From an uncultured bacterium (GTDB lineage Bacteria; Acidobacteriota; UBA890): a stretch of 10,193 bases of DNA. The notes below the pieces were generated by a model. The model worked only from the letters and a program-made list of their open reading frames with translations, did not search any database and was not told the origin of the DNA. The first letter of the stretch is position 1. Each line of letters opens with the position of its first letter. Positions 1-5,545 of the stretch are shown here, one piece after another. The position numbers were made by a program, and so were the translations under genes. The DNA lies in NCBI GenBank assembly GCA_937922775.1, contig CALAKE010000190.1, positions 1 to 10,193 of the forward strand, given 5' to 3'.

Positions 1-1
1 C

Positions 2-556
2 TGGTCGCCGGACGGATCGACAATCGCCTTCACCGCACAGGGAGTCATTTGGACCATCGAGTCAGACAGTGGGACCCTGACCCAGGTTTACTCACAGGAG
101 GGCCGCTGGGCCAGAGCCTTCGCTTGGTCCCCAGATGGATCGCGTATTGCCATCGACGTCGCCGCCGTCGCGATGCGTCAGAGGGACATCTGGATCGTCG
201 CACTCGACGAGTCGCCTGCCGTTCGACTGACGGACTACCCGGGGGAGGAAACGAACCCACACTGGTCGCCCGACGGATCGATGATCGCCTTCATGTCGGA
301 CCGCAGCGGTAACCGGGATATCTGGGTGATTCCGCCCGAAGGTGGCGCCGCCAGGCAGGTCACTTTCCATCCCGGGACCGACCGAAATCCGCGCTGGTCA
401 CCGGATGGGACGAAGCTCGCTTTCGCCTCGGATCGAGACGGCAGCCTGGATATTTGGACTATCGATATGAAGATGCAGCTCGGGGCACCGGCTGAGGACA
501 GGCGACAGGGATCCGGAACCGAGAGACCGGCGCGACGACCGGGGGCGGGAAGTTGA
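2..556 (+). CDS. PD40/TolB-like beta-propeller protein, C-terminal part (5' truncated by window edge)
   Basis: An open frame enters from the left edge and encodes 184 residues before a TGA. It contains four copies of the PD40/WD40-like signature W-S-P-D-G-[ST]-x-[IL]-A-[FI], starting at nt 2, 125, 263 and 395. They lie 41-46 residues apart, the usual blade spacing of TolB-type propellers. Two blades end in the typical D-I-W-x-[IV] strand, and one carries D-R-S-G-N-R-D-I-W. Family knowledge: these propellers occur in TolB (periplasmic, Tol-Pal), in the C-terminal halves of some bacterial Ser/Thr kinases, and in S9 peptidases. The visible end has no peptidase domain. After the last blade comes a polar, Arg/Gly/Pro-rich tail of about 30 residues. 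The N-terminus, and so any signal peptide or kinase domain, is outside the window. No Pal or OmpA gene follows, so a stand-alone sensor or surface protein is as likely as true TolB. The propeller assignment is firm; the specific protein is open. Confidence 0.88.
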   Translation, partial: WSPDGSTIAFTAQGVIWTIESDSGTLTQVYSQEGRWARAFAWSPDGSRIAIDVAAVAMRQRDIWIVALDESPAVRLTDYPGEETNPHWSPDGSMIAFMSDRSGNRDIWVIPPEGGAARQVTFHPGTDRNPRWSPDGTKLAFASDRDGSLDIWTIDMKMQLGAPAEDRRQGSGTERPARRPGAGS

Positions 557-581
557 TTGGGTGGTCAGAGAACACCGAGCC

Positions 582-1250
582 ATGATCAATATCGTCGCCA
601 TCAGTGATACCCACTCGAAGCACCGGGCTCTTGACGTTCCCCCGGGCGAGATCCTCGTGCACGCAGGCGACCTCACGAACATGGGCAGCCTCGAGGATGT
701 CGCCGAATTCAATGAATGGCTCGGCTCCTTGCCTCACCCACACAAGATCGTCATCGCGGGCAATCATGACTTCTGTTTTGAGCGCGACCTCGAAGCAAGC
801 GAGCCGTTGTTGACCAACTGCATCTATCTGCAAGACTCGGCGGCGACGGTGCTCGGAGTCCGCTTCTGGGGCAGCCCGTGGCAGCCTTGGTTCTTCAACT
901 GGGCCTTCAATTTGCAGCGCGGCGAGGAGATCCGTCGAAAATGGGACCTCATCCCCGATAACACGGATGTGCTGATCACCCACGGCCCCCCGCATGGGTA
1001 TGGTGACCGGACCAGGAGCGGCGATCTCGTTGGCTGCCAGGACTTGCTCGAGGTCGTCGAGCGTATTCGCCCGAGGTTGCACGTCTACGGCCATATCCAT
1101 GAGGGATACGGGCTCAGCTCCAACGACCACACAACGATGGTGAACGCGAGCAACTGCGATTATTCCTACGATCCCGTGAACCCCCCGGTTGTTTTTGAAT
1201 ATGATCCGCGTTGGAAGGCCGAGAGGCGCGGAGTAGGAACCGAAGTCTGA
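582..1250 (+). CDS. Calcineurin-like metallophosphoesterase, MPPED (239AB)-like
   Basis: The 222-residue protein carries a complete dimetal phosphoesterase motif set. D-x-H is at residues 9-11 (S-D-T-H), G-D at 29-30, G-N-H-D at 60-63, T-H-G-P-P-H-G at 133-139 and G-H-I-H-E-G-Y-G at 170-177. The T-H-G-P-P-H-G and G-H-I-H-E-G-Y-G forms are characteristic of the MPPED1/MPPED2 type within the superfamily. From family knowledge, mammalian MPPED2 has Gly in place of the last metal-binding His; here His is kept, so full activity is expected. The family cleaves phosphodiesters, including cyclic nucleotides in vitro; the natural substrate is unknown. There is no signal peptide, so the protein is probably cytoplasmic. 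ATG 582 is chosen because the first beta strand (I-N-I-V-A-I-S-D-T-H) starts right after it. An in-frame GTG at 561 would add seven residues with no motif support. It lies 25 nt after the propeller gene and 34 nt before the methyltransferase gene, so it is probably in the same transcript. Confidence 0.92.
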   Translation: MINIVAISDTHSKHRALDVPPGEILVHAGDLTNMGSLEDVAEFNEWLGSLPHPHKIVIAGNHDFCFERDLEASEPLLTNCIYLQDSAATVLGVRFWGSPWQPWFFNWAFNLQRGEEIRRKWDLIPDNTDVLITHGPPHGYGDRTRSGDLVGCQDLLEVVERIRPRLHVYGHIHEGYGLSSNDHTTMVNASNCDYSYDPVNPPVVFEYDPRWKAERRGVGTEV

Positions 1251-1284
1251 GCGCCCAACGACGGCCGAACCAACTGAGACGAGC

Positions 1285-1773
1285 GTGGCGGGAATGAGGC
1301 TATCGAGGGCGTTCGGAGTGGGCCCCAGCGGGATCGTGCTGAGCGCGATCCTCATGGGCGCAGCCATCTGGGTGAAGCCCTACCTTCCTCTGCCGGAGCT
1401 ATTCGCCGACCCCACGATCCCCAAGGTGGCTCTGGCTGTCGGCGTTACCTTTTCCATTCTGATGGTTATTTGGTCGCTGCGTTCCTTGCCGGTTACCGCC
1501 CGTGGACAAGGAGTTTGCACGAGAGGAGCCTATCGATATTTGCGACACCCTGTTTATGCGGCGTTCAGCTCGATCGGCGCGCTAGGTTTGGCCTTGTACT
1601 ACAACCACCCAGTCTTCCTCCTCTGGTTCGTGGCCGTTCAGTTGCTCTGGCACTGGCTGGTCCGGTTCGAGGAACAAATGATGCTCGAGGAGTTCGGCGA
1701 GGAATACGTGCTCTACATGCAGCGCACGGGGCGGCTCTTTCCCCGCCTCCGACGTCGGCGCGGGAATCCATGA
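1285..1773 (+). CDS. ICMT/PEMT-like membrane methyltransferase (isoprenylcysteine carboxyl methyltransferase family)
   Basis: The 162-residue integral membrane protein has hydrophobic spans at about residues 14-31, 47-66 and 92-125, the last probably a helical hairpin. The C-terminal half has the family signature: a G-A-Y-R-Y-L-R-H-P-V-Y segment (81-91) followed by R-F-E-E-Q-M-M-L-E-E-F-G-E-E-Y-x-x-Y (127-144). In ICMT, PEMT and NnrU-like enzymes the R-H-P and E-E elements line the S-adenosylmethionine pocket in the membrane. Bacterial members mostly have unknown acceptors (lipids, isoprenoid or small lipophilic molecules), so the substrate is not assigned. The end is Arg-rich (R-L-R-R-R-R-G), consistent with a cytoplasmic tail. 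The start is GTG 1285; ATG 1294 is possible and would remove three residues. Neither has a strong Shine-Dalgarno site. Its stop lies 35 nt upstream of the acetyltransferase start chosen here, and would overlap an upstream in-frame ATG of that gene. Confidence 0.87.
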   Translation: MAGMRLSRAFGVGPSGIVLSAILMGAAIWVKPYLPLPELFADPTIPKVALAVGVTFSILMVIWSLRSLPVTARGQGVCTRGAYRYLRHPVYAAFSSIGALGLALYYNHPVFLLWFVAVQLLWHWLVRFEEQMMLEEFGEEYVLYMQRTGRLFPRLRRRRGNP

Positions 1774-1798
1774 CCATGCACGGCCAGGAGTCGGGGTT

Positions 1799-1802
1799 GG
1801 AG
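1799..1802 (+). promoter_or_regulatory. Shine-Dalgarno site deciding the acetyltransferase start
   Basis: GGAG ends 6 nt before ATG 1809, an ideal spacing. The competing in-frame ATGs at 1770 and 1776 lack such a site, and 1770 lies within the stop of the preceding gene. Confidence 0.6.
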
Positions 1803-1808
1803 CCTGCA

Positions 1809-2279
1809 ATGAATCTGAGGCCGGCGGCGTCAGCAGACTTGACGACTATCAAGAGGTTGCTCACCGAGGCTCGGCTTCCAGCCTCCGGAATAGAGGATTA
1901 CCTCGAGACCTTCGTCGTGGTCGAGATCTGTACTGATGGCGTCGTGGCGAACGTCGGGGATCATCCGGGTAGGGGCAATCTCGCAGCCGTGGGTGGCCTC
2001 GAGATCCACGGGCGGTTCGCCCTGCTGCGGTCGCTCGCCGTAGAGGCAGGACATCGCCAGCAGGGAATCGCCTCGATAATTTGTGACCGGTTGGAAAAGG
2101 ATGCAGCCCGCCGAGGAATCAGACAGGTTTACCTTCTTACGGAGACTGCAGAGTCGTTCTTCTCGAATCGCGGCTATGCGGTAGCCGCTCGCGAGGATGC
2201 CCCGGCAGAAATAGCCGCTACTGAGGAGTTCACGACACTCTGCCCGGACTCTGCTGTGCTCATGGTGCGGACGTGCTGA
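1809..2279 (+). CDS. GNAT-family N-acetyltransferase, ArsN2-like
   Basis: The 156-residue protein spans one GNAT domain. The N-terminal strand is M-N-L-R-P-A-A-S-A-D-L. The central strand L-L-R-S-L-A-V (72-78) leads into acetyl-CoA-binding motif A, H-R-Q-Q-G-I-A-S (82-89), then a helix and strand V-Y-L-L-T-E-T-A-E-S-F-F (107-118). The stretch L-L-T-x-T-A-x-x-F-F followed by G-Y/F, then A-T-x-E-F-x-x-L-C-P-x-S-A near the C-terminus, is the pattern I associate with ArsN2-type acetyltransferases found in arsenic-resistance clusters. No ars gene (arsR, arsC, arsB, arsM) lies in this window, so the arsenic link is family resemblance only. The start at ATG 1809 rests on the GGAG 6 nt upstream; starts at 1770 or 1776 would add 13 or 11 residues with no domain support. 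Its 3' end overlaps the next gene by 7 nt, suggesting translational coupling. Confidence 0.85.
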   Translation: MNLRPAASADLTTIKRLLTEARLPASGIEDYLETFVVVEICTDGVVANVGDHPGRGNLAAVGGLEIHGRFALLRSLAVEAGHRQQGIASIICDRLEKDAARRGIRQVYLLTETAESFFSNRGYAVAAREDAPAEIAATEEFTTLCPDSAVLMVRTC

Positions 2280-2659
2280 AGAGAATCGCTCAACTGGGAG
2301 GCATCCTCATTTTCATCAGTGGCGTGGTCAACCTTCTGCTTGGCATCCAAGTCGGCGCAATCGTCTACGAGATCTACCCGGGTGGACGGTTGGGACACGT
2401 CGGGATCGTCAGCGGCATGGTGGCGATGGCGATGGGGGTCCTGCTCGTGCACGTTGCCGCGCCGCGACTCGGTCGGGTGCAAGACGCGGACGCCCCACTC
2501 GATAGCGGGTCGGAGGAAAAACGCCGACAGAGGGGCGCTCTTCTGGTTTTTTCTTTTGGGCTCATGGGCGCGATCACCGGAGCGCTGTACGTCGGCACGG
2601 CGGGCATGGCGTTGTGTTGTGTGGCTTCCGGATGGGCTTTCTTCAGGAGAGATTCGTAA
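2273..2659 (+). CDS. Small multi-pass membrane protein, function unknown
   Basis: I do not recognise this 128-residue protein. It starts at GTG 2273 inside the end of the acetyltransferase gene (7-nt overlap, different frame), so it is probably translationally coupled. Hydrophobic spans lie at about residues 7-31, 42-63, and 88-124 (likely two helices separated near G-A-L-Y-V-G). A charged linker at 64-88 (rich in Asp, Glu, Arg, Lys) probably faces the cytoplasm. Two Cys residues sit together (C-C, about 115-116) in the last helix. There are no catalytic motifs. A four-helix topology with repeated G-x-x-x-G-like small-residue pairs would fit a small membrane partner or stress-related protein, but this is inference. 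The gene is real on the strength of the coding frame, its hydrophobic pattern and the overlap; the function is open. Confidence 0.72.
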   Translation: MLKRIAQLGGILIFISGVVNLLLGIQVGAIVYEIYPGGRLGHVGIVSGMVAMAMGVLLVHVAAPRLGRVQDADAPLDSGSEEKRRQRGALLVFSFGLMGAITGALYVGTAGMALCCVASGWAFFRRDS

Positions 2660-2663
2660 GGTG
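2658..2663 (+). promoter_or_regulatory. Shine-Dalgarno site for the small ORF at 2669
   Basis: AAGGTG, followed by A, resembles the anti-SD complement core and starts inside the stop codon of the upstream membrane-protein gene. It ends 5 nt before ATG 2669, which is functional spacing. Confidence 0.5.
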
Positions 2664-2668
2664 AAGCG

Positions 2669-2794
2669 ATGTTGAACGTCGTGTACTACGTCGCTTGCGG
2701 TCTTGTCGGCTTCATCGCTCCGGGCAGCAGGCTTCCGGTTGTCGCCCGAGCGACCGAGCCCCCTGGCCGAGGGTCGGATCGAGATCAATGGTGA
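2669..2794 (+). CDS. Candidate small protein, 41 residues, hydrophobic N-terminus
   Basis: This short open frame runs from ATG 2669 to TGA 2792-2794. It begins 9 nt after the preceding gene and is preceded by AAGGTGA at good spacing. The protein starts M-L-N-V-V-Y-Y-V-A-C-G-L-V-G-F-I-A, a hydrophobic stretch of about 16 residues containing one Cys. It then turns polar and Pro/Arg-rich (V-A-R-A-T-E-P-P-G-R-G). It could be a one-pass small membrane protein, a short secreted peptide, or the decayed start of a longer gene. It converges on the glycosyltransferase gene, whose stop is only 19 nt away on the other strand. The region is too short for codon statistics; support comes from the SD site, operon position and hydrophobic start. 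Confidence 0.4.
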   Translation: MLNVVYYVACGLVGFIAPGSRLPVVARATEPPGRGSDRDQW

Positions 2795-2813
2795 TTGAAT
2801 TCCGGCAATAGCT

Positions 2814-3962
2814 TCAGCGGCCGCGAGGCCCCAGATGTGAGGCCACTAGAATGGCTGCCGCGGTGAAGGCCGCGATCGGCTGCAGCCAAACGAGCGAACG
2901 GTCGATCCCGAGCGTCTCCTTCAGCAGATTGCGATAGGTGAGGGACATCCCTATGTGAGCAGCGCCCGCGATCAGTACGCCTGTCCACGGAGATGAGCTG
3001 ATCGGCGATGACAGCAGCAGAGCCGCGGGGACCATCAGCAGCCAAGGGATCGCGAAGACGATCACTAGGAGAGCAGCCCCGATCAGCGAACGCGCGAGAC
3101 TGCGCGACAGAGCCGAGTCAAAACAGTTCGTCAGCGATTGCCACATGCGCGGGAAGCTCGAGATCGTTTGCACCACAGCCAGCTCGTGACCGCGAAGGAA
3201 CAATGGCGCGTAGCCGCCGTGCTGGAGCGAACGGATCAGCGCCACGTCTTCGAGGGGTTCGTCGCGAATGGCGGCGTGCCCTCTGACAGCCTTGTAGGCC
3301 GATCTTTGGACCAACAGGAAAGGGCCGTTAGAGCGAGCCGAGGTCGGCTCCGACTTCTCGAGTGCCCGGGCCGGAAAGACCAACAAGGCAAGCTGTGCGA
3401 CAAGAGGCATGAAGATACGTTCCCAAGTGCCGGTAGCGGTCAAGCCCGGCACGATTGTGACCAGGTCCGCCTGCCGCCGCCAGGCCGCCGCCATCGCGCG
3501 ACGCAGCGCCTTGTTCTTGAGCACGACGCTGTCGTCGATGAACATGAGCCAGGGGTGCCTCGTCTCCTGATAGCCGAGAAGGAAGGAGTGGGACCTACGG
3601 GTCCAGCCTTTGGCGGGGCTAACGCCGGGGAGGATTCTCATGCGGGGATCGGGCGCGAGACGCCTCGAAGAGCCCTTCCCGCCAATGCCCGGCCGGTCTT
3701 CAATGACGATGAGCTCGAGATCGGGGTAGTCCTGGGACAGAACCGAGGCGACCGCCGGCTCGGCAGCGAGCTCGGCATCCTCGAGGAGGAGGACTACACT
3801 CACGGGGTGAAGGGATTGCCGAGGCACTTCCTCGTCGGAGGGCGGCTCTGGGAGGGAGCGCAGGGCGCGGACCTGCCAAGTGAACGCCGCGAGGAGCGCG
3901 GCAAGCGCGAAGACATCCAGAATGAATGCAGTAGCGGCCACCCGGACCACCCCCCGACGCAC
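2814..3962 (-). CDS. Membrane-anchored family 2 glycosyltransferase, HpnB/CrtQ-like, motif-divergent
   Basis: The 382-residue protein has an N-terminal helix (about 8-29), a GT-A domain (about 52-270) and two or three C-terminal helices (about 293-320, 326-345, 357-376). This is the layout of HpnB/CrtQ-type lipid glycosyltransferases. Conserved pieces are L-S-Q-D-Y-P-D-L-E-L (75-84), K-G-W (118-120), L-M-F-I-D-D-S-V (139-146), W-E-R-I-F-M-P (180-186), S-N-G-P-F-L-L-V-Q-R-S-A-Y (211-223), and R-D-E-P-L-E-D-V-A-L (233-242), which holds the likely catalytic-base E-D pair. Two usual elements are altered. The D-x-D metal site reads D-D-S, and the first strand ends L-L-L-E-D instead of the common P-A-R-N-E. 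Activity may persist but is less certain. The start is GTG 3962; a GTG four codons downstream is possible. The SDR gene lies 107 nt upstream on the same strand, possibly co-transcribed. Acceptor and sugar are unknown; no hopanoid or carotenoid gene is nearby. Confidence 0.83.
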   Translation of the reverse strand: MRRGVVRVAATAFILDVFALAALLAAFTWQVRALRSLPEPPSDEEVPRQSLHPVSVVLLLEDAELAAEPAVASVLSQDYPDLELIVIEDRPGIGGKGSSRRLAPDPRMRILPGVSPAKGWTRRSHSFLLGYQETRHPWLMFIDDSVVLKNKALRRAMAAAWRRQADLVTIVPGLTATGTWERIFMPLVAQLALLVFPARALEKSEPTSARSNGPFLLVQRSAYKAVRGHAAIRDEPLEDVALIRSLQHGGYAPLFLRGHELAVVQTISSFPRMWQSLTNCFDSALSRSLARSLIGAALLVIVFAIPWLLMVPAALLLSSPISSSPWTGVLIAGAAHIGMSLTYRNLLKETLGIDRSLVWLQPIAAFTAAAILVASHLGPRGR

Positions 3963-4049
3963 CTAGGTTGCCAGACTGCACACCACAAGTGGCCGCATTC
4001 GGCCCCCCTCACAGCCTGCCCTGTCTCGTGCTAGGGAACCGGATTTCGA

Positions 4050-4071
4050 GGGTGCGAAGCAAACCCTTTTT
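4050..4071 (+). terminator. Possible hairpin with T-tract (reads on + strand)
   Basis: GGGTGC (4050-4055) pairs with GC and ACCC (4059-4060, 4063-4066) around a GAA loop with a two-A bulge. TTTTT (4067-4071) follows on the + strand. Both flanking genes are on the - strand, so as a terminator it would stop antisense transcription, or it is chance. The stem is short and bulged. Confidence 0.2.
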
Positions 4072-5236
4072 ACCGCGCCCTCCAGGCCGCTATGATCTCG
4101 GCCTCACGGGCCATCAGCGAGCGAGGCCCCGACTCCATTCGCTCTCGGCGCTCCTGCTGCACTGCATCCGAGTACCACCAGTCATGGATGTCCCTGACGC
4201 TGTCGGCAAGCGGCCTGAAGGTCAGGCCATTGGCGATCGCGCTCTGGTTGTTCACCCGGGCGGAGCCGTAGTTGTCCCCCGTTGGCCGGATCCACGGGAT
4301 CGAGTAGCCCACACCGTGTTCCTGAAGGAACTCGTAGTCGGGAATCATCACGAAGGAGGCAGCCGAGCTGAAGGCGGCGTGCGCACCATAGACGAACGCA
4401 TGCATGCCTGTCGCCGAGGCGGGTCCAACGGCGTTGAAGGTCCCGATGCCGCGGCTCTCGATCAAGCGGATCATCCAGTCGGCTACATCTCGAACGTCGA
4501 TGTACTGAACTGGATCCTTGCCCTGGCCGGGCACCATGATCTCGCCGCCACGGCTCAGCCGAACCGGCCAGTACGTGAAGCGGTCCGTACGGTCAGCGGG
4601 CCCCATCATGTAGGTCGGGCGGACCGTGATCGTCCGATCGGCGCCGAACTCTCGACGAGCCTCGATCTCGGAGTTGGCCTTCATGACGCCAAAGCCGTAT
4701 TCCATCTCTTGCTCGTCGTCGATGCCGGCCGGAACCTCTAGCACCAACTCGGTTTCTTCGCCGATGTCTGCGCCCAGGTACGGGTAGTACACGCCGGTCG
4801 AAGACGTGTAGAGGTAGACGTCGGCGCTGTCGCGAAGAAGGCGGGCCGAATCGCGGGTCCATGCAACTCGACTGCCAGAGTTGTCGATCACCGCATCCCA
4901 CGTTCGACCTTTCAGCGCCTCGAGATTGTCTTCGCGGTCACCGATGAGGTGCTCGACGTCTTTGAAGAGGCCTTGGTGAACCGTCGGCTCGGTCCGCCCG
5001 CGGGTGAAAATCGTGATGGAATGCCCTCGCTTCATCGCATAGGCGATCTGGTGTGGGCCGAGAAAGCTGGTGCCGCCCAGAATGAGAATGCGGAGCGGAT
5101 GAGATGACCCGCGAGGCGGTGGCGACGAACCGAGCCCCATTGCCCGCGCCGAGTCGAGGGACGGCGCACCCAGTACGGAAATCGCCGCACCGGCTCTGAC
5201 GCCTGTGGTGAGAAACTCTCGTCTGTTCTTGATCAT
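4070..5236 (-). CDS. Tat-exported NAD-dependent epimerase/dehydratase-like (extended SDR) protein
   Basis: The 388-residue protein opens with N-R-R-E-F-L (residues 4-9), a twin-arginine motif. A moderately hydrophobic stretch follows (12-25), then A-R-A (30-32), a plausible signal-peptidase site. The mature part starts a Rossmann fold with R-I-L-I-L-G-G-T-S-F-L-G (49-60), the dinucleotide-binding glycine loop. F-T-R-G (77-80), G-D-R-E-D-N-L (99-105) and Y-T-S-S-T-G-V-Y (143-150) follow. The usual Y-x-x-x-K pair is altered: Lys is at 186 in Y-G-F-G-V-M-K, so the residue four before it is Phe182, while the nearest Tyr (180) is six before. V-R-P-T-Y-M-M-G-P (206-213) and Q-Y-I-D-V-R-D-V-A (244-252) are typical of extended SDRs. 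The reaction is unknown; nucleotide-sugar epimerisation or sugar/lactone redox are family options. The start at ATG 5236 is fixed by the Tat signal. It precedes the glycosyltransferase gene by 107 nt and is divergent from the export operon. Confidence 0.88.
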   Translation of the reverse strand: MIKNRREFLTTGVRAGAAISVLGAPSLDSARAMGLGSSPPPRGSSHPLRILILGGTSFLGPHQIAYAMKRGHSITIFTRGRTEPTVHQGLFKDVEHLIGDREDNLEALKGRTWDAVIDNSGSRVAWTRDSARLLRDSADVYLYTSSTGVYYPYLGADIGEETELVLEVPAGIDDEQEMEYGFGVMKANSEIEARREFGADRTITVRPTYMMGPADRTDRFTYWPVRLSRGGEIMVPGQGKDPVQYIDVRDVADWMIRLIESRGIGTFNAVGPASATGMHAFVYGAHAAFSSAASFVMIPDYEFLQEHGVGYSIPWIRPTGDNYGSARVNNQSAIANGLTFRPLADSVRDIHDWWYSDAVQQERRERMESGPRSLMAREAEIIAAWRAR

Positions 5237-5284
5237 GTGCCGGTGGCCTCTCGTGGTAGCCGCAATCTGAAATAGCTGGGCCCG

Positions 5285-5333
5285 GGTCCGAGGTCAGCAG
5301 GTCCGAATCCGCGGGCAGCAAGCCCTGGTCCGA
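5285..5333. repeat. Short imperfect repeats around GGTCCGA
   Basis: GGTCCGA occurs three times, at 5285-5291, 5300-5306 and 5327-5333. The copies are interleaved with GTCAGCA and GGGCAGCA. Copy spacing is 15 and 27 nt, so this is a degenerate spacer repeat rather than a regular array. No function is evident. Confidence 0.4.
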
Positions 5334-5483
5334 AGGCGGCCAGCCGCTTTTCGAGCGTAGAGCAGTCCGCAGGAAGTCTGCAAGCTGACGAAACCTCGCT
5401 GCCAATCACCGGCACCTTGGACCGCTCTTTCGCTTTTTGGACCATTTGCGGGACTCCCCGGGCATCTGGCTCTCACGAGGGGA

Positions 5484-5489
5484 TACAAT
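5484..5489 (+). promoter_or_regulatory. Weak -10-like element upstream of the export operon
   Basis: TACAAT matches five of six bases of the sigma-70 -10 consensus and lies about 57 nt before ATG 5546. No good -35 hexamer is found 16-18 nt upstream, so this is suggestive only. Confidence 0.22.
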
Positions 5490-5545
5490 TCGCCCACTTC
5501 CGAGCTCATGTTTTTGAATGGCAAACCGATAGACCTAAGAGATCC

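Larger units (their letters stand above)
5237..5545. other. Divergent intergenic region, no convincing gene
   Basis: This stretch of about 309 bases separates the - strand SDR gene from the + strand export operon and should hold both promoters. Open frames through it give Pro/Gly/Ser/Asp-rich low-complexity translations with no start or motif support. The TTG-initiated extension of the adaptor frame back to 5417 lacks conserved sequence. The only structure seen is the imperfect repeat at 5285-5333 and a weak -10-like hexamer at 5484-5489. Confidence 0.6.

Noticed and set aside
1..556. Repeats in the first 400 bases as a DNA repeat array
   Set aside because: The TGGTCSCC-GAYGG similarity is explained by the four PD40 blades of the encoded propeller.
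459..1367. A 302-codon antisense frame across the phosphoesterase gene
   Set aside because: It covers a gene with a full catalytic motif set on the other strand and shows no family features.
1470..1808. N-terminal extension of the acetyltransferase frame
   Set aside because: It would lie largely inside the methyltransferase gene in another frame; the GNAT domain starts at 1809, where a Shine-Dalgarno site is present.
3138..4741. Two long + strand frames across the glycosyltransferase and SDR genes
   Set aside because: Both overlap strongly supported - strand genes and have Arg/His/Gly-rich translations typical of shadow frames.
5233..5445. Gly/Pro-rich - strand frame in the divergent intergenic region
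   Set aside because: The translation reflects the GGTCCGA-type repeats, with no start or domain support.
5417..5545. TTG-started extension of the HlyD adaptor
   Set aside because: The 43 added residues show no conserved pattern and would put an odd segment before the membrane anchor; ATG 5546 gives a normal adaptor N-terminus.
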